The notes under the pieces are model-generated. The model worked only from the letters and a program-made list of their open reading frames with translations. It was not told the DNA's origin and did no database searches. Position numbers and translations under genes: made by a program. Of a DNA stretch of 64,000 nt, positions 43,001 to 55,000 are shown piece after piece. How positions within the stretch are numbered: the first letter of the stretch is position 1; each line of letters begins with the position of its first letter. The DNA is from Owenia fusiformis (lineage: Eukaryota > Annelida > Polychaeta > Sabellida > Oweniidae): positions 5,969,525 to 6,033,524 of the forward strand of contig CAIIXF020000004.1 in the NCBI GenBank assembly GCA_903813345.2. The letters run 5' to 3'.

Positions 43001-46000
43001 AACGGCGTAAATCAAGGTTCAGTATTATGACCTGTACTATTAAGTTCATAAATGACATATATTGTTATTCATCAAAAATTTTTAACCAAAGACTGAGTAC
43101 TTACATAATATTGGATATTACTTCTACTGAACAACTTGTATAAGAGAATATATTCAGCCACATATCCAAAATAAGGGGGTTATTACAGTACCAGTTAGAT
43201 GGTGCTACAATGCGAAAATGTCAATCCTGGGGCAATTTATGTTTGATAAATTGTCACAATTTATGTTTGATAAATTGTCTATGTTTTACATTTTTGATCA
43301 CCATCTTTCTCAAATCTCAACTATTTTGTCCTTTATTGTTACTCTCACTAATCAGTGTAAAGCCCACTGCACTTACAAAGGTCTGTGCATTTTGCCCAGC
43401 CAGCTTTTTTACATGAACAATACTAAGGACGACACCCCTTGCTGCATTGACACTTTATGAGTTCTCTGCATGCTATTGATGTTTGCTGAAGAGAAGACCA
43501 AAAAGTGGAATCACATGATCACCATCATCCTCCTCCGAGCCAAACTTCAAATAATCCTGGAGGATCCAGTATTTGGCCTCAAACAATCCCTCCTGTGAAG
43601 GCCAATCTCCTAATATGCTGCTCCAAAGCTGCCTTAGTAGGAGGTATCTTGTCAATCTGTCTTCCCTTCTTGGTGTAAAGATATTTTCTGGTTGAGTTAA
43701 TATCAGTTGTTGAACTTGTCCTGTCATAGAAAACAATGACAAATATCTAAGCACAAGTGCCAAAGGGAAAGGACCAAAAGTTGTAATGGAACTCGGCAAG
43801 AAATACATACCAGTCAAGAAAAACAAACCCCATATATCCCAAAACCATGATCTAACATGAAAAGAAACAATGTATAATACCCCCTTTCCCCCCCACCATT
43901 CAAGAACCGATATCACAATCCAAGACCAGAACACAAGGGACATTTCATTCATACTGAAGTCATTACAATACATGTTAAAGAAAAATTAGAAATTGATAGC
44001 CAATACTCATAACATCAAAAATAGTTGTAGATATAAGTACTCATACAAGATAGAGCATTCAGTCTCAAATGATGTGTGATAGATAAAATCCAGTCTCCGA
44101 GTCCATAGGCATTTCAAAGGGTCAACATCCATTCAAAAAAGTCGTCGCCATAATCCATAATATACAAATAGTGACTGCCATTGAGGCAGTCACTATAGTG
44201 TAATTATTTCCCCGAGGGAATATCCTCTACAATGTACTATTCCCGAAGCCGCAGGCTGAGGGGATAGTACATTGTAGAGGATATTCCCAAGGGGAAATCA
44301 TTTACACTATTGCTCGAAATTAGGCAGTCACTATTTGTTTTATTATATACCCTATACTGACTCTTGTCCCGTTTCCTCTGCGAAGGCCAAAGGCTTAGAA
44401 AGCCCCCTCCCCGGGTCCATTGTTAGCATTATAAGCTGTGATGTCATCAGATGCTCAACAGAAATTTTTGCCTCTGAGACTCTCACTTGACAAATTCAAT
44501 CGCGTCTAACACCCGGGATAGATTATCAAAACACTTGAAATTACGCAGACGTATTGAGCTTAGGGAACTTTATACACGTTGCTTATACTGTATCGTTCAC
44601 GCACGTCTGTCATGGTGAACGGAGTTGATTTGTGTTTGTGCTCATCCTCCATTTTTCTGTTTTTCGTCTGCACAGTGATGATGCGCAGACGTTTCCAAGG
44701 GTAATAGAAGTTGCAATTGTGACGTCAGCGGGCAATAGTTCAAATGTATATTCCCGCTGACGTCACATTTGAGGGAATATAACTTTCCGAGGGAAATAGT
44801 AAATCTATTTCGGAACACGTGACTAGGTATTGACCAATCAGGATTAGTGTTACATATTGGGTATATAATAAAACACAATAATTCACAATGGTTGTGAAAC
44901 GTTCCAATAGAAATAGAGCTTCTTCTGCTATGTGATGTGGGTTTGTTTTAAAAGTGAGGAATGCTTCTGTTACTTCTGGATATTTGTTCCATACTGTCCA
45001 ACATTGTTTTTTCCATGGCCAAAGAATTTTTCCATGGCCAAAGAATGACGATGTGCTATCACACCCAGTAAATGCATGGAAAACAGAGAGACATTCAGAT
45101 TTGGTAGGTCCACGAGCTCTTGCCATCTCATGAGCAGACAAATACCTATAGTTTTTCGCAGTTCCAAATGCAACCCATATGCGAATACCGAGTAGGGCAG
45201 AGGCAGCTACAGCAAGGACAACTACATCAGTATCATTGCTTCTGATAAGTATTCTGGCAAACCCTCTTCTAGCCATAAGGGCAATGTGGACAAACATTTT
45301 GGTATCTGCTTCTTCATGAGAACATGGCTCCAAGTCATTTGTATCACTACAAGCAGGATTGCAAATCACCTTCTCACCAATTGTGGTCACAATCTGTTTA
45401 TATGCATCTAATGGAAGACTTGATAGTTTGTAGGCTAAAATACCAAACAACTCTTGCTTGTTGGAGTCATCTCTCAAGTAAGACTGCCAGTTTCTGGGCA
45501 CAGTGTTACCAAGATATATCCTTCTGTCACCCTTCCCACGCTTGTTTCGTCATCGTCTTTAGGCTCCTTGTCAGGTACTCATCCCAAAAATATATGGAGG
45601 CGATCAACATGTTGCAGCTGACCTTGGATGTAGGGAAGGAAAACATCAGTGGCATAAATCCTCAAAGGTCTTTGCTGTAGTTAGTTTTAGAAGGTGTACT
45701 GAACATGCACCATCTATTATTTCAGCAACAACAACAGGCCTATCTTTTCCCCTAGGGACGATATCCTCCATGCAGTCAAGAAGCTCTGATTTGTCACCAT
45801 TTCTGAGGACACCATACTTTGCCAGTGAAGGTGGATACTCCTGGTTCTCATGCATGAGAAAGTCATAAAGATCAATGTTTCTTGTCTGGCATGTGATGTA
45901 TAATTTGGAGAACAAATCACAGTCATTTCTCATTTTCTTGATTTGAGATTTCTGATTTTTTTTTTGGGGTATTTTGCTGCTATTATTATGGGTGTATCCA

Positions 46001-49000
46001 ATGGTTCAGTTCTCTCCACAAGACGTTAAGTTGTATACCTAGTGAAGCTTTGGTTGCCAATGTCTTCTATACTTCTGAAAGCCATATAACCAAGAGCACG
46101 TCAAATTACGTTGGCAGCACTCCACATCCTAATGAAGAAAGCTTTCAACATATACCTAGCTGCTGCTGAACTCAGTGATGTAGCCCCCCTATCCTTTGAA
46201 GAATGGAAAGGGGAAGGGGAAGACAATTCCGATCCCCATACATACATGTTTCTCATTTTCTTGATTTGAGATTTCTGATTTGTTTTTTGGGGTATTTTGC
46301 TGCTATTATTATGGGTGTATCCAATGGTTCAGTTCTCTCCACAAGACGTTAAGTTGTATACCTAGTGAAGCTTTGGTTGCCAATGTCTTCTATACTTCTG
46401 ATGGTGTCACTTACTGATACATATAACATCCTTTGTGTCAAAAGTAAATACATCTTCACCTGACACAAGGAATGGATTGCCTAGTTTATCAATAGTGGTC
46501 ACAACAGCAAATACATCATCTCTAAATTTCTTCAAACTCTTTGATGATCTGGAATATTGCAGGACCAGCTATCATCCAGCGTTTCAGTGCAGTAGGATTC
46601 TCTGTTATTCCTATAGCCCCACCAGAACCCTTAATCAGAGCATTATTTGCTCATGGGCCTGGTCTATAGGGATGGTTGAGAATGACCTAGCTGTCTTCTG
46701 AACTGTAAAGAGACCTTCATTGAAAAGCTGATACAGGTCAGGGTGAGTTGTCTCCAATTGGACCATGTCCCTTAGGTGTATTGGGAGCCATCTGGAATAG
46801 TGTGTATGATCTAATGCAAAAAACCAGGGCATCATCTTGGTCAATACAGATATGTAGAGTTTAAAGTCTGCCTCTCTCAGGGATCTAACAAAGATCATAA
46901 GCAGCATTTCAAGGCGCTGTTTTATAGCCCAGTATTTGAAATGGGGGGATCGGAATTGTCTTCCCCTTCCCCTTTCCATTCTTCAAAGGATAGGGGGGCT
47001 ACATCACTGAGTTCGGCAGCAGCTAGGTATATGTTGAAAGCTTTCTTCATTAGGATGTGGAGTGCTGCCAACGTAATTTGACGTGCTCTTGGTTATATGG
47101 CTTCCCTTTAGGAAGGACTCTGCAGTACCAACTGATGCTGTATTTGACTGAGCAATTACATTTACCCAACTGCTGTCTGTCAGCCAATCACCTTCTGGAA
47201 TATCATTTCTATATGGAGACCTCCAAACATGATCAAGTATTTATCTTCCCCATGTGTATCAGGGTATATCTATTGAATGGTTTTCAGGGAAGCAAACAAT
47301 GGTTGGTCAGCCGCAAGAACTAGTATTTGACCAGGATTTACTATATGTATGTCACGTTTGACTATGTACATACCATGTTTTAACATGGCTAGAGATTTTT
47401 TCCAAAAGAAATATATTTAAAATCCCTTCAGTGCAGAGTCTATCCAGCATTTATACTCAATCATATGTGTGACTCTCATATTGATATGTATAATTATGAG
47501 TAATTCAATAAAAGCTTATAAAATAGTACAAGGCTTAATACTGAGCCTTGCTGAACACCCGTTTTAATAGTTAAATATATTGTAAAGTAGTTCCAATATC
47601 ACAAGCAACTGTCTAGAATTCCCTTAAACAAATACAATTGGTTTAGAGCTAAAATACAACATTAATTCAAAGATAATTCAAATTTCTTGAAAATCTATAT
47701 GTATTGGCGGCCATCTTGGATTTTTTTCAGAAAGAGGCTCCGGATCACTTGCTGCCTCGAGCCAATTTTTTTCAATTGCCTTCAGTTACACTTGTACCAA
47801 TTTTGGTGCTTCTATCATAAAAAGAATTATCGTAAGGTGATTAGGCTTAGCTATAATTTGTATTTTTTTATTGTATTGCATCGATTTTGTATTGTATTGT
47901 AGTTTTATTATGTCACCCACCAAAAGTGGTGACATATTGTTATGGTCTCCGTTTTTTTTGCGACGGCGGTTGGTGGTTGGTGGTTGGCGGTTGGTGGTTG
48001 GAGGTTGGCGTCCGGCGTCTGTAACAATTTCTTACAACTTCCTATAACTTAACAAATACTGTTTAGACTGACTTCAATTTTTTTCTAAATCATCTACATG
48101 TTCTCAGAAGTTCAAATCTGACTTTAGATTTGACATTTGACCTTCAATGACCTTCTCAAGGTCAAAAAGGTCTTTTTTCAACTTGCTTCACATTGACTAA
48201 ATTTTTTTTCAAAATCATCTACATGTTCTCAGAAATTCAAATCTGACTTTAGATTTGACTTTAGATTTGACATTTGACCTTCAAATCTGACTTTAGATTT
48301 GACATTTGACCTTCAATGACCTTCTCAAGGTCAAAAAAGGTCAAAAAGGTCTGTTTTCAACTTGCTTCAAATTGACTAATTTTTTTTTTCAAAATCATCT
48401 ACGTGTTCTCAGAAATTCAAATCTGACTTTAGATTTGACTTAAGATTTGACATTTGACCTTCAATGACCTTCTCAAAGTCAAAAAAGGTCAAAAAGGTCT
48501 GTTTTCAACTTGCTTCAAATTGACTAAAAATTTTTTTCAAAATCATCTACGTGTTCTCAGAAATTCAAATCTGACTTTAGAAAAGTGGTGACATATTGTT
48601 ATGGTCTCCGTTTTTTTGCGACGGCGGTTGGTGGTTGGTGGTTGGCGGTTGGTGGTTGGTGGTTGGAGGTTGGAGGTTGGAGGTTGGCGTCCGGCGTCTG
48701 TAACAATTTCTTACAACTTCCTATAACATAACAAATACTGTTTAGACTGACTTCAATTTTTTTCTAAATCATCTACATGTTCTCAGAAGTTCAAATCGGA
48801 CTTTAGATTTGACATTTGACCTTCAATGACCTTAGAAGGTCAAAAAGGTCTTTTTTCAACTTGCTTCACATTGACTAAATTTTTTTTCAAAATCATCTAC
48901 ATGTTCTCAGAAATTCAAATCTGACTTTAGATTTGACCTTCAATGACCTTCTCAAGGTCAAAAAAGGTCAAAAAGGTCTGTTTTCAACTTGCTTCAAATT

Positions 49001-52000
49001 GACTAAATTTTTTTTTCAAAATCATCTACGTGTTCTCAGAAATTCAAATCTGACTTTAGATTTGACTTAAGATTTGACATTTGACCTTCAATGACCTTCT
49101 CAAAGTCAAAAAAGGTCAAAAAGGTCTGTTTTCAACTTGCTTCAAATTGACTAAAAAAAATTTTCAAAATCATCTATGTGTTCTCAGAAATTCAAATCTG
49201 ACTTTAGATTTGACTTACGATTTGACATTTGACCTTCAATGACCTTCTCAAAGTCAAAAAAGGTCTTTTTTCAACTTGCTTCAAATTGACTAAATTTTTT
49301 TTTTCAAAATCATCTACATGTTCTCAGAAATTCAAATCTGACTTTAGATTTGACATTTGACCTTCAATGACCTTCTCAATGTCAAAAAAGGTCAAAAAGG
49401 TATTTTTTCATCTTGCTTCAAATTGACTAAAATTTTTTTTCAAAATCATCTACATGTTCTCAGAAATTCAAATCTGACTTTAGATTTGACATTTGACCTT
49501 CAATGACCTTTTCAAGGTCAAAAAGGTCTTTTTTCAACTTGCTTTAAATTGACCAAATTGTTTTAGGTGGTGACATTTTGTCATGTTAATGCCTTGTTCT
49601 CCTGACTGTTGACAACCAATAGGACACTATAACATATTAGAGCCAATGATCCATTACTTTCTGATTGCCCCTCGTATAGAATGTAAATTATATAAAATGA
49701 TTTAAACATGGGATCATTTAGTATTGGGTAAAAAAAATCACTTCTAAAACATACAATGTCAGGATTTCTAGCAAGATTTATTGTGAAAAACAGGTCAGTA
49801 GTTTATTCATGAACCAAAGCATGAAACTTTCCACATTAAAACAAATTCTATATTGGTGCTTTGCAGAAGCAGATCCGAATTGAATGGGAGCAGCAGCAGG
49901 AAAAGGAAAAGAAAGAGCAGGAAGAAAAAGAAAGACTGGAGAAGGAACAGAAAGAAAAGAAAGACCAACAGGTTTTAATCTGCCACATCATATCCTGTCA
50001 ACTTAAAAGAATTGATTGCTTTTTAAACCATGCTATTAATGAAAATATTAATTATATAGTTTCTTAATCTCTACTCTTAAAAATCAACAATGCAGCATAT
50101 ATTTTATAATCAAAAAAATTTGAACACATTTATATTATCTTTTTTCATAAAGATTTACTATTTGATCATTCTATTTTTTCACTGTAAACTATAAATATAT
50201 CCTTAACTCAAGCACTTATTGTGTCAGTCACTAGTGTCCATATTCATATGCACGAGTGTCCTTATTCGTATGCAGTGTCTCCACCATGATTGATTGTATG
50301 GCTAAATACTTTGTATCTTTTACATAAAACGTACAATCTGAAAAATAAATTCAGTCGTTGATGAATGAATAGAGGGCAGTGTAATACATTAAAATATTAC
50401 TCATGTATTTATACTCAATACTAGTACTGCATTATTGTATACTAAACTATATTATTGTCTACTTTCTGAATACTTAACTATTGTGTACTTAACTGCTTAT
50501 TGTATCAGATTGTTTAAGATGTGATCTCTACCCTCACTGTTATATAGGATGCCTTACTCAAGGAAGCAACATCAAAGGAGAACAAGGTAAACTATAACAT
50601 ATGTAGGTTGTTCAATATGTATTGAGAAAATGCAACTGCTTCAAAGGGTTGCTCAATATGTATTGAGGAAATGCAACTGCTTCACAGGGTTACTCAAATG
50701 TTTTGAGACAATGCAAATGCTTCACAGGGTTGCTTAATATGTATTGAGAAAATGCAATTGCTTCACAGTGTTGTTCAATATGTATTGAGAAAATGCAACT
50801 GCTTCACAGGGTACTAATAATAAGTATTAAGAAGATAACTAGCACACGGGTTGTTCAATATGCATTGAGAAAATGTAACTGCTTCACAGCGTTCTTGTAA
50901 TAAATATTAGAATAGACAACTACCACAAGGGTTGTTCAATATGTATTAAGAAAAGATAACTAATTCAATTAGTATTATGTAAAAGCAAGTACATGTTGTT
51001 CAATAATTAGTATTTAGAAAAGACAACTAAAATTTGAAAAGTTTGTATGTTGGTCATGTTGCATTTAGAAATGGATTAGTCAGGCCCGTTGCAGGTTGCT
51101 GGCCAAAAATCCTTTAAAATTAGTTGCAGTAGTCAAATGCTGTTTTTCATTTTTAGCTATTTTCAAGTGATTTTGGCCATGTTGGGGCAAAAGTTGTAAA
51201 ATGTTTAAACCCCCCTGGAATTTTTTATAAAGTGAAGCCGCCCTTGGCAGAAGCTGTAACATTTTTGAGATGACTCCTTCACTTTAAGTAATTATATATA
51301 TGCTAAGACCCCCTATAGTTTATACCATGCCAAAATCATGAAGAAATGTTTAAACTTCCCTCTGCAGGATAGTGACGCATGGCACAACCCACTGGCCCCA
51401 GTTCAATATGGCGAAGAGAGGCAGAGGCAGATTTGTCCATTTTTCCAGAAAACTGGAGCCTGTAGATTTGGTGAGAGGTAGGAATTAGTTTTGGTATTTA
51501 TGTCACCACCATGAAACAAATTGCTGGTGGTGACATTTGACATGTTTTATTACTAAAATTTAAGATTAGAATTAATGGTTTTTGTTTATCAAAGTTCCAT
51601 TTTTAGGCTTATTTCAGAATTTATTTTAAGTGATGTAGACTATAGAAGTATCTCACTTTTATCATATACCCGTGTTGTATGGAGTGACACTGTGTTATTT
51701 TGCTATTATTATATGCAACCTAGCTTGTCATAGGTCTTTGAATGTTATAATTTAATTCATATTTCAAGTCCATGATTACTTGGATTGTGTATTAGTTTTT
51801 GGCTTGTAATGTTTCACAAATGGAATGTTAGTGGCAAGATCTGATTAGGTTTTTTGGCATGCTGGGTAAATTACATGGTGGCCATGAGTGTTGACTCAAG
51901 TTGACTTATATAATACAGTGAAACCTGTATATCTGATCAGCTCTTGTATCCAAAAACACCTCTCAATAAGAACACCTTTTTAAATGTGAACACCTGCTTA

Positions 52001-55000
52001 TCTGAACACTTTTGGCCAGTCCCAGTGGTGTTTGAATTCAGCAGCTTTCACTTTACTTAAAACTTGTATTTTCAGGTGTTCTAGGGGTCACCCTTACCCT
52101 GACAGTAGTAACACAATCCTAATACCAGGGATGTACTCACACTTTAGCCTACAGGAGGGACTGATGGAGGAATACGATTCAGGTACACCCCCAAAATGCA
52201 ATCTGATTATTGGTTTCGTTGCCGGAACGGTGCCGGAACAGGGCTAAATTTTTTTGATGCCGAAACGGCGCCGAATTTTATAGGCTGTGTAGGCCTAGTG
52301 ACATGATAAATGATTATTTTATGATTTGCAACATAATAATTATTATCTTAAAGGACCCATATAAAGTGTAAACCACTATGGCTTATGTTAGCCTCCCTAA
52401 TGTTATAAGTACATGTATAAGATGAACAACTTTTTTTTTCAAAACTCACATTTATTCAAAAATTGTCTGAATTGATTTTTCAAGTTATAAAAAGTAATAT
52501 TTGAATGATTGCACTGATTGAATTATATTTTCAAACTTTACACTGGGCCATTAATCACCAGCCAACATTAATTCCCATTTATGTCATAATGTTGACAGAA
52601 CGTATACAGGTATAACATTATTGTAAATTAACTTTCACATATTGATTATTGCAAAAGAATAATTATTAAAACAAAAGGAAAACAGGTACACACTGTATTT
52701 GTTTAACATGGTATATGATATATATTTAAGCATCTTATTATGTAATTGTTCACATTAATATGTTGTTTTTTTCTTCTGTTTACATTTATGTTGATTTTAT
52801 GGCATCCTTTTCATTTTAATGGTAAAATCAACATTTATTTGTCTGATGCTTGAGAAATGTTGTTCACATATTGTATGTGTACTGTTTTCAAAAATAACAT
52901 ATTTGTACTTTGAATAGCAGGCCTGTAACCAGTTTTTGCCAATAACTTGCACATTATAACTGGTTATATTGAAATTGGCAATTTCATAAGTGGCATCAAA
53001 ATAACTGGCAACATGCTCACAGGCATCATTTCTCTTTATTCCAGACATCACTCTAGAGTATGAAGATTCTGAACATTACCAACATTACTGCGAGTTTTAT
53101 GAAGATGTTATACCAGAGTTTAAGAAAGTTGGGCATATAATCCAGTTTAAAGTTTGCTGCAACTATGAGCCCCATCTACGAGGCAATCTCTATGTACAAT
53201 ATAGGGAGTAAGTATTTCATACCAGGGCCATAGCCGAGGGGGGGGGAGCTGGGGAAGCCGCAGGTCTCTCCAGAAATTCTTTCAAATTCATGCAGTTGTT
53301 CACCATTCCGAACACTTTTCAATAGAATTAATTGCCAAAAGTGTAATAAAGCTCCCCCTTGGCAAAAGCTCTCCCCTTGGTAAAACCTAGCTATAGGCAA
53401 CCATAGTACATGATCACTTCCTGCAAAGAATAAGGGGACGATACTGTCTGACTGTAGCAACCCTTATCCGTTATACAGTAAAACCTGTCATAGTGAACAC
53501 CTGTCCCATGTGAACACCCTTTCCCCACTCATACTCTTCTATACTGACATCTGTTTAAATTACCCTCGCTATAGTGAACACTTAAACTAACACTGAACAT
53601 TTGTACTGGGCTAAAAATGTTCAATATTCACAGGTTTTACTGTATATTGGATTTCCAAAGTTACCATATTGTTAGTTATTACCATTTTCTCAGGTTCCAG
53701 TCATTCAATCTTTCTCTCATCCTCCTACGCAAGTATCCAGAATCTGTCCCTCCTTCTTCCCCCTGCTATAACCAATTTGGAAGTGCCAGATTAAACTGAA
53801 TCACATGATCTAATTATGCGCAATGACTTATACATGATTTCTGTCGCAATGTTGCGATAGCCAATCAGATTGCAAGTTCTTAATCGGGGAAATGCTAACT
53901 GCTTATCGCAGGGAGTAAAAAGAAAGAATATATTCTGGATTTTGAAGCCCTGTGATCAGAGGATGTCTTTCTCTATACTTTAAATATTACAAAAAATATA
54001 TCAAGCATTACCATTTCTGTCATTCTAACTGCTGAGCATAAAGTAGCTTACAGCAAACCAGTAATATTATGAATTTAAACCATTACCATTCCTATTATTT
54101 TCATATTCCAGTGAGATGGAAGCACAGAGTGCATTTCTGCTGTTCAATGGAAGATGGTTTGGAGGGAAAAGATTGCAGTGTGAATACACCGATATACAGA
54201 AATGGAGAAATGCAATATGTGGTAATTTTTGAACTTTTATTTCTCAAGTATTGCAGGAATTTCATGCAGCAGGCATTTGTTTAGCCTGTTGTGAGAAATT
54301 CTAGTGAAATCCCTGTATTGGAAAGATAATATGAGATTCTGTATTGGTCATTTATTTGTAGCTGCATCATTTGACCCTAACAGATACTTTGGCATCTCTT
54401 TGAGTTTTTTGCAAGGTGTGAAATGACAATATAAAATATATTGCATTTGCATACCTTAGATAAAGCCTATGCATGGTAGCCCAGGCAATTTAAAATAAAC
54501 ATCCACCGTATGATAAATAGATATTAAATGGCATGTTTCAACAATACTGTCTATGTTTTCTATGAATTTTCTCTGTGTTGTTAAATACAGTTCAGACTTT
54601 CATTATACAAGAACATGTTTTTTACTTCCAGGGATGTTTGCATCAAAGCGTTGTCCTAAAGGGAAAACTTGTAATTTTCTCCATGTTTTCCGCAATCCTG
54701 GTAATGAATTCAATCACTTAGACCCGAACCCTGAACGCCAAATGGACAGTTCAAGGTCGTTTCGACACAGGTCAAGGTCACCTAGCTATAGGCATAGATC
54801 AAGATCACCAAAAAATAACAGACATTCACGGTCTACAAGACATCGGAATAGATCAAGGTCACCAAGGAAACGACATAGGTCAAGGTCACCTAGCTATAGA
54901 CATAGGTCAAGGTCACCTAGTTATCGACAAAGGTCACCTAGCTATAGACACCGGTCAAGGTCACCTAGCTATAGGCATCGATCAAGGTCACCTAGAAAAC

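Larger units (their letters stand above)
43530..47330 (-). pseudogene. Decayed multi-copy, transposon-associated gene (EEADT family)
   Basis: Minus-strand fragments in order: GQILVLAADQPLF and EDKYLIMFGGLHIEM (about 47330-47190), ITLAALHILMKKAFNIYLAA (about 47080-47020), FKYWAIKQRLEMLLMIFVRS to LDHTHYSRWLPIHLRDM (ORF 46979-46635), DCDLFSKLYITCQTRNIDLY to SLAKYGVLRNGDKSEL (45933-45646), PRNWQSYLRDDSNKQELFG with EEADTKMFVHIALMARRG and NDTDVVVLAV (45501-44880), and GRQIDKIPPTKAALEQHIRR (about 43690-43580). This is the segment order of a protein family found in many copies in fish, cnidarian and other animal genomes, with no assigned function that I know. Frameshifts, stops (a TGA where the family has Trp, about 43591) and insertions show it is dead. 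The DTDVVVLAV core may be PIN/FEN-like, which is inference. Confidence 0.7.
42732..47831. mobile_element. ~5.1-kb segment bounded by ~125-bp inverted repeats in ZRSR2 intron 4
   Basis: 42732-42858 (AATTCTTTTTATGATAGAAG to AATGGCCGCCA) is mirrored at 47705-47831 with about 85-90% identity, including GGCTCGAGGCAGCAAGTGAT intact. Between them lies a decayed minus-strand gene of a multi-copy family and secondary foldback insertions. The inverted repeats may be terminal repeats of one large DNA transposon, or two separate insertions of a smaller element in opposite orientation. Weaker similarity continues outward for some tens of bases, so the exact tips and the target site were not defined. Confidence 0.6.

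Noticed and set aside
43473-43973. 166-codon minus-strand ORF
   Set aside because: It is the wrong frame of the EEADT-family C-terminal region; the family-like frame (GRQIDKIPPTKAALEQHIRR) is interrupted by a stop.
45324-46701. Plus-strand ORFs of 118 and 88 codons
   Set aside because: They are antisense to the decayed minus-strand gene and encode nothing recognisable.
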